A DNA stretch of 64,000 nt from Podospora comata (Eukaryota > Ascomycota > Sordariomycetes > Sordariales > Podosporaceae), in assembly GCA_017354895.1 (NCBI GenBank), contig CP071493.1, positions 3,720,001 to 3,784,000 on the forward strand, in the 5' to 3' direction. The notes beneath the pieces were generated by a model, which was given only the letters and a program-made list of their open reading frames with translations, did no database searches and was not told the DNA's origin. Within the stretch, counting starts at the first letter, position 1, and every line of letters starts with the position of its first letter. The translations under genes and the position numbers were made by a program. Shown here one piece after another: positions 58,547-64,000 of this stretch.

Positions 58547-59354
58547 ATGTCCAACCCCCTCGACACCGACGCCGGCACCGAGCTCTTCAAGCACTACGAA
58601 TCAGAATACCTGCTCGTCCGCGCCGACCTGACCCAGAAACTCGACCAAATCAATGAGCTATCCGGCGAGCCCAGAAAGGCCGCCCTCAGCGCGGCAGAGC
58701 GGGCGCTGGAGGAAACCGACGAGCTAATGGGCCAGATGCAGATGGAGAAGCAAAACGTCCCCTCGTCTCAGCGCACAGCAATCAACAGACGGATCCGTGA
58801 CTACAAGAGCGATGTCGATGGATACAGGCGAAAGCTGCGGACTCTGGCCGAGGACAGGAGTGCGCTTTTTGGGGGACGGTACACGGACAATCCCGGTGGT
58901 GCTTCTGGGGATGCGCAGCTGGAGCAGAGGCAGCAGTTGTTGTCTGGTAGGTTTCTAGGAAGCCAAGGGAAGGGGAATCTGAAGCTGATTGATGATAAAG
59001 GAACCGATCGTTTGGACCGCAGCACTCAGCGCCTGAAGGCTAGTCAACAGCTGGCGAACGAGACCGAGTCCATCGGTGCCAACACTCTGGCCACGCTGCA
59101 GCAGCAGCGCGAGACGATCGAGCACACCACGCGCGTTATGTACGAGAGCGAGGGTTATGTCGATCGCAGTTTGAAGAGCATCAAGGGCATTGCCCGTAGG
59201 TATGACGTTTGCTGCGCACCCCTTTTGGGACTCTCAAAATCACATACTTACTTGTTATCTGTCTAGGATGGCTACCAATCGGATAATCACCATCGCCATC
59301 ATCACCGTCTTGGTTTTGCTCATCTTTGCTGTCATCTTTAGCAAGTTCAAATGA
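58547..59354 (+). CDS. VTI1: Vesicle SNARE Vti1
   Basis: Two exons: 58547-59199 and 59267-59354. The 67-nt intron has donor GTATGA and acceptor GTCTAG. The product is 246 residues. The N-terminal three-helix Vti1 domain (about 10-105) contains NELSGEPRKAALSAAERALE. A short Gly-rich linker is followed by the Qb-SNARE helix (about 155-215) and one C-terminal anchor (RIITIAIITVLVLLIFAVIF) with a three-residue lumenal tail. Vti1 works in Golgi-to-endosome, endosome-to-vacuole and vacuole homotypic fusion, and in autophagosome-vacuole fusion. The intron lies between SNARE helix and anchor; without splicing the protein would end within about 22 residues and lack the anchor. Confidence 0.95.
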
Positions 59355-59795
59355 TTGATGTGCGAATTGTTTGTTTTACAGGCTGGCGAAACGGTTAGAA
59401 GGAGTTATTTATTGGCTGTACTAGGGTTATGGATGGGTCAGCATGATTTGAGTTGCTTGTAAAACACGGTCTTTTTTCCTCCCTCTCTCTCACTGCTCTT
59501 ATCTCAGCTTCTTTTGGCTGTGTGTGTTGTTGTGTAAATGTACATACTGCCACTTGCGTAATAAATGGAGCTTCTCTTATCAGTTGGTTGATGCGGGGTT
59601 ATCGCCCACCCACCCACTACGACCATGATCCCGGCGCCGGAGGGGGGACTCATAAACAAACGGGGGGTGGTGGCATATCTTTTGATAATTCCTCCGAGTT
59701 TGTCCTGGGATTTTAGGAAAGTCAACTTATCAATTTCGTCCGGTCTGAACCTTTTTTCCTTGTCTGTGAGACGGGAGACACAAGGTTGGGCAAAG
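59355..59795. promoter_or_regulatory. Urease promoter with three GATAAG sites
   Basis: CTTATC (GATAAG on the minus strand) at 59498-59503, 59576-59581 and 59726-59731, plus GATAAT near 59676. This is the recognition core of AreA/NIT2 GATA factors. The region also contains the 3' UTR of VTI1. Confidence 0.6.
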
Positions 59796-62518
59796 ATGCT
59801 TCTTGTACCGAGAGAGGTTAGTCAGTCAGTCACACACACCGTGCCCAGCCAGTCCCTCACACCCAACCCATTTGACATGCAGCCGTGGTGTTCATCCCAT
59901 CTTCTTCTTTTCACCAACTGAAACTGACGAAAACGAAAGCTCGACAAGCTCACAATCTCTCACCTCGGCTTCCTCGCCCAGAGGCGTCTCGCCCGCGGCT
60001 TGAAGCTGAACCACTCTGAGGCTGTAGCGCTCATCTCGTCCAACATCCAGGAGCTGATCCGCGACGGGAACCATGTCGTCTCTGACCTCATGTCCCTCGG
60101 GTCGACGATGCTAGGTCGACGGCACGTCCTGCCGAGTGTGCTGTCGACGCTGCATGAGATTCAGGTTGAGGGGACGTTTCCTAGCGGTACTTACCTCGTC
60201 ACGGTGCACAACCCCATCTCCTCTGATGATGGTAACCTCGACAGGGCGTTGTATGGGAGTTTTCTGCCTGTGCCGAGCAATGATGCGTTTCCGGCGCCAC
60301 CGGCAGAGGAATACGCGCCTGAAGCCCAGCCCGGAGCGGTGGTTTGCGTCAAGGATGCGGTGGTGAGGCTGAATGAAGGGAGGAGGAGGATCAAGCTCCA
60401 GGTGACGAGCAAGGGGGATAGGCCGGTGCAGGTCGGGTCTCATTATCACTTTGTGGAAGTCAACCCCGAATTGGAATTTGATCGGATTGCGGCGGTAGGG
60501 TACAGGTTGGATGTCGCTGCCGGGACGTCTGTTCGGTTTGAGCCGGGGGACAAAAAGACTGTCACGCTGGTTGAGATTGGGGGGCATAAGGTTATTAGAG
60601 GGGGGAACAGAATCGCGAACGGGGTGGTGGAGGAGACGAGGAAGAATCCTGACGAGATTGTCAAACGGCTGTTGGATATGGGCTTTGCTCACACGCCGCA
60701 GAAGGATGTTGTTGAGTTTATGGAGGGGTTTACGATGGATAGGCGGGCGTATAATACCATGTTTGGGCCGACAACCGGAGATCTTGTGAGGCTGGGGGCG
60801 ACGGATCTGTGGATCAAGGTTGAGAGAGATTATACGGTTTATGGGGAGGAGTGTAAGTTTGGTGGTGGCAAGACGCTTCGTGAGGGGATGGGGCAGGCCA
60901 CCGGGCGGTCGGATAGGGATACGCTTGATCTCGTGGTGACGAATGCGTTGGTTGTGGACTGGACGGGGATTTACAAGGCGGACATTGGGGTTAAGGAGGG
61001 GTTTATTGTCGGGATTGGCAAGGCAGGGAATCCGGATGTGATGGATGGGGTGACAGAGGGGATGGTGGTGGGGAGCTGTACGGATGTTATTGCTGGTGAG
61101 GGCAAGATTATCACTGCGGGTGGGATTGATACGCATATTCACTTCATCTGCCCTCAACAGGTGGAGGAAGCTCTCGCCTCTGGAGTCACTACTTTCCTTG
61201 GTGGCGGTACAGGTCCCAGGTAAGCAGCCTTCCCCCCCCTTTTTTTTTTTTTTTTCTCGTTAACCCCCTATCCCACCACATCACTAACCCAGCCCCCTTT
61301 TCCAGCGCTGGCACCAACGCAACAACCTGCACCCCCGGCGCGCACTATATGAAACAAATGCTCCAGGCAACCGACTCCCTCCCCATCAACATCGGCATCA
61401 CAGGCAAAGGCAACGACTCGGACCCCCTCGCAATCAGAGAACAAATCGCCGCCGGCGCCTGCGGCCTCAAACTCCACGAAGACTGGGGGACCACCCCGGC
61501 CGCCATCGACACTTGTCTTTCCGTCTGCGACGAAATGGACGTCCAGTGCATGATCCACACCGACACCCTCAACGAAGCCGGCTTCGTCGAAACCGCCGTC
61601 GCCGCCTTTGCCAACCGCACAATCCACACCTACCACACCGAAGGCGCCGGCGGGGGCCACGCCCCAGACATCATCTCTGTGGTCGAACACCCCAACGTGC
61701 TACCCTCCTCCACGAACCCAACCCGCCCCTTCACCCTCAACACCCTGGACGAACACCTCGACATGTTGATGGTCTGCCACCACCTAAGCAAAAACATCCC
61801 CGAAGACGTCGCGTTTGCCGAGTCCCGCATCAGAGCCGAGACCATCGCCGCAGAGGATGTCCTTCACGACCTCGGCGCGATCAGCATGATGTCCTCCGAC
61901 TCCCAAGCCATGGGCCGTTGCGGGGAGGTCATTCTCAGAACGTGGAACACCGCCCACAAGAATAAACTCCAACGCGGCCCGTTGCCCGAAGATGCCCCCA
62001 CCGGCTGCGACAATGTCAGGGTTAAACGATATGTGTCAAAGTATACCATCAACCCCGCCATCGCCCAAGGCTTCTCCCACCTGATCGGGAGCATCGAAGT
62101 CGGCAAACTAGCCGATTTTGTCGTCTGGGATCCGGCCTGGTTTGGGACGAAGCCGAGCTTGGTGGTGAAATCGGGCTTGATTGCGGTGGCCATGATGGGG
62201 GATCCGAATGCCAGCATACCGACCATTCAGCCGGTAGTTGCGAGGCAGATGTTTGCTAGGGATTTGCCCGGTGCGAGTGTGGTTTTTGTGAGCAAGGAAA
62301 GTGTTGAGAACGGGAATATAAAGAGTTATGGGCTGAGGAAGAGGGTGAGCGCGGTGAGGGGGTGTAGGGGGATTGGGAAGAGGGATATGAAGTGGAATGA
62401 TAAGATGCCGAGGATGAGGGTTGATCCGGAGAGGTATGTGGTTGAGGCGGACGGGAAGAGGTGTGAGGCGGAGCCGAGTGAGAAACTGCCGTTGACGCAG
62501 GGGTATTTTGTTTATTAA
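59796..62518 (+). CDS. Urease
   Basis: Three exons: 59796-59816 (MLLVPRE), 59940-61219, 61306-62518. Introns are 123 and 86 nt. The product is 837 residues, the single-chain eukaryotic size with gamma, beta and alpha parts fused. The gamma part begins [20 protein letters not shown], the beta part has [17 protein letters not shown], and the alpha part begins [20 protein letters not shown]. Nickel-centre residues are intact: HIHFICP, the carbamylated Lys in [34 protein letters not shown], and Asp in SSDSQAMGR; the flap is MVCHHL. It hydrolyses urea to ammonia and carbamate in the cytosol and needs accessory proteins UreD/F/G, none of which lie nearby. GATA sites upstream suggest nitrogen control. 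Confidence 0.97.
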
Positions 62519-63713
62519 GATCGGGGGTATAAGGGTTGGTTTTCTTTTTTTTTTCTTGTGTGTGATATGGTAGTTAACGTAAGGCAAGCGGGATCTCTAC
62601 ACATTTGAATTTAAAACCATAGCTTGAGACTGGATGAGGGTGGTGAAAAATTGCTCTGTGAACATGACAAGAAGGAGCCTGTCAGTTTTGATGGCGCATA
62701 GGTCTTCAGCAAGGCCTCATGGTGCTTGGAAAAGGGGCTGGTCAGTTAGCAAAACTCGACCCCTATTCCTCGTTAAACAGTGTCGTTTAAAAACAGGGTG
62801 TGTGCTGGGGCCCTGGAATGGGGCTTTCGAGGTCCCGTTGCGGGGAGGGAGGAGTGCTCCAAGTCGGGGCGTTAGTTGGAACCGTCCCGCCTGTGCCTTG
62901 GCCTCGACTTCGGACCCAACACTTCTGTAGGGTTCTGAAAGCGTATAAGTGGTAGCTTGAGAAAGCCAGAGCACTCACAACCAAGAAGCAGTTGTTCTAC
63001 AAAGGCTGAGAGCTATTAGCAGAGAAGATGATCCGATATATAGCCCCCATTATCCTCCTGGTGGCACTATGCTTGGAACACAAGGCTGGCGGCTCTCAAG
63101 ATAATAGGTTCTAGAAACCATACAGAAAAAACAACCCTTGATAAGAGATCCGAATAGTCAACAGAAACACCCACCTGGTGCAGACTTCATCACTTGGTCT
63201 CTATCACAACATGTCACACAACGTAACACAAGTGTACTTATTGAAGTTTCATTTCACCAAGCCCCCGAGCTCACTCGATGCCTACATGCAGAACGGCGAC
63301 GCACTCACTGACCCAGGCCCCAAGACGACTACATACATCCGACAAGACTCCATACAAAAGCCATTCCTGCGTCTTTTCCCCTTCCTCCGCTCCCACCTGA
63401 ATAGCAAAGCAAAACGAGAACTGACCCGCCAATATTCCCCAGTTCATACCCATACAAATAATACAAAAACGCGCGACCGCCTGCTTCAACTGTTGCGGCA
63501 AAAAGCGATCAGAGATGGAGAAAAATATCATGCCCGCGTTGTTCAAAACCCAGCTGCCTTTGCTCCCAAAGCATAAAGAAAAGATGCCACCCCAGTCAGT
63601 GGAGAGAGGCAACGCAAGAGAGGCGCCAGAGGTATCATCAAGATTGGAAACGAACCGACCCAAACCAGACCCAGAGTATAACGCGCAAAAGAGAGACAAG
63701 GAGACGAGCACAA
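62519..63713. other. Convergent 3' region, 1.2 kb
   Basis: 3' flanks of urease and of the edge gene. Frames at 63178-63576 and 63271-63711 overlap on opposite strands and show no domain; no gene called. Confidence 0.6.
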
Positions 63714-64000
63714 TCAGTTCTTGGTCTTCTTACGAGCAGACTTCTTGGGCTCCTCCACAATCTCGGCCGCCTTGGACGTTCTCTTCCTCTTCTTGGCCTC
63801 CGGGCTCGCCGGAGTGGCGGCGGGCTCTGGCTTGGGAGGCTCGGGGACAGCGGGAGTGGCAGCCGTGCTCTTCCGCTTGCGGGTCACGGCCTTCTTGTTG
63901 GGGGTTTTGGCTGGCGGCGCGGGCTCCTCCTCGGAGACCTCGGCGGGAGGGGACTCGACAGCGGCCGTCTGGTGAAGCTGCTCGGCGATGGCATCCTGCT
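63714..64000 (-). CDS. 3' end of a Lys/Ala/Pro-rich, probably nuclear protein
   Basis: An open minus-strand frame from the right edge to TGA at 63714-63716, 94 residues. It begins QDAIAEQLHQTAAVESPPAE and ends KSARKKTKN. It is low complexity with several basic clusters (NKKAVTRKRKS, KKRKRTSK, KKSARKKTK) of nuclear-localisation type between Pro/Glu-rich stretches. This looks like the disordered basic tail of a chromatin or nucleolar protein. The family cannot be told without the N-terminal part outside the window. Confidence 0.65.
   Translation of the reverse strand, partial: QDAIAEQLHQTAAVESPPAEVSEEEPAPPAKTPNKKAVTRKRKSTAATPAVPEPPKPEPAATPASPEAKKRKRTSKAAEIVEEPKKSARKKTKN

Noticed and set aside
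60111-61157. 348-codon minus-strand frame
   Set aside because: Antisense of urease, which is fully supported on the + strand.
63178-63576. 132-codon + strand frame before the right-edge gene
   Set aside because: No domain, biased composition, and overlapped by a minus-strand frame of equal quality. Lies in the convergent 3' region.

Overview
The window is nuclear DNA of a filamentous ascomycete, most likely a Sordariomycete (Sordariales-like). The evidence is compact genes with many 50-90 nt spliceosomal introns carrying GCTAAC/GCTGAC-type branch points, about 50-55% GC, and typical fungal families: CYP505 self-sufficient P450, Zn(II)2Cys6 regulator, DUF1765, vezatin/Inp2-like protein and ACR3. 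Species cannot be fixed from sequence alone. I see no retroelement, DNA transposon, rRNA, convincing tRNA or CRISPR array. Apart from one possible damaged gene near 19.7-20.7 kb, this looks like ordinary gene-rich chromosome.

Layout. 0-15 kb: the 5' part of a membrane-anchored protein running off the left edge, a large DUF1765 gene, a 3.9 kb gene-poor stretch, and a P450-reductase fusion (CYP505). 15-26 kb: an ACR3 arsenite exporter, a secreted Gly/Leu-repeat protein, a doubtful Ser/Pro-rich gene with an in-frame TAG, a ubiquitin C-terminal hydrolase on the opposite strand, a small conserved three-exon gene, and a three-KH RNA-binding protein. 28-39 kb: a CENP-K-like coiled-coil protein, dUTPase, pyridoxal kinase, PCNA, a vezatin/Inp2-like peroxisomal myosin-receptor candidate, and EMC6. 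39-50 kb: IQGAP/Rng2, IMP dehydrogenase, saccharopine dehydrogenase (LYS1). 50-64 kb: a Zn2Cys6 regulator, a DUF7025-type AAA ATPase, ATG6/Beclin, VTI1, urease, and the 3' end of a Lys-rich nuclear-type protein.

Connections. dUTPase and PCNA lie about 4 kb apart, and both have ACGCG-core (MluI cell-cycle box type) elements upstream, as expected for S-phase genes. ATG6 and VTI1, which both act in vacuolar/autophagic membrane traffic, share a 389-bp head-to-head promoter. Urease has three GATAAG sites in the 300 bp before its start, consistent with nitrogen-catabolite control.

All exon coordinates were derived by hand from splice signals, reading phase and family conservation. Coding lengths are multiples of three for every gene modelled to full length except the doubtful gene at 19.7-20.7 kb. 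The most notable gene-structure items are an 11-nt microexon and a 17-copy hexanucleotide repeat in pyridoxal kinase, a GC-AG intron in LYS1, two in-frame starts in dUTPase that would give mitochondrial and nuclear forms, and a stop-free 60-nt intron in PCNA. No clearly new multi-gene system was found. The closest to an undescribed protein is the secreted Gly/Leu-repeat protein.
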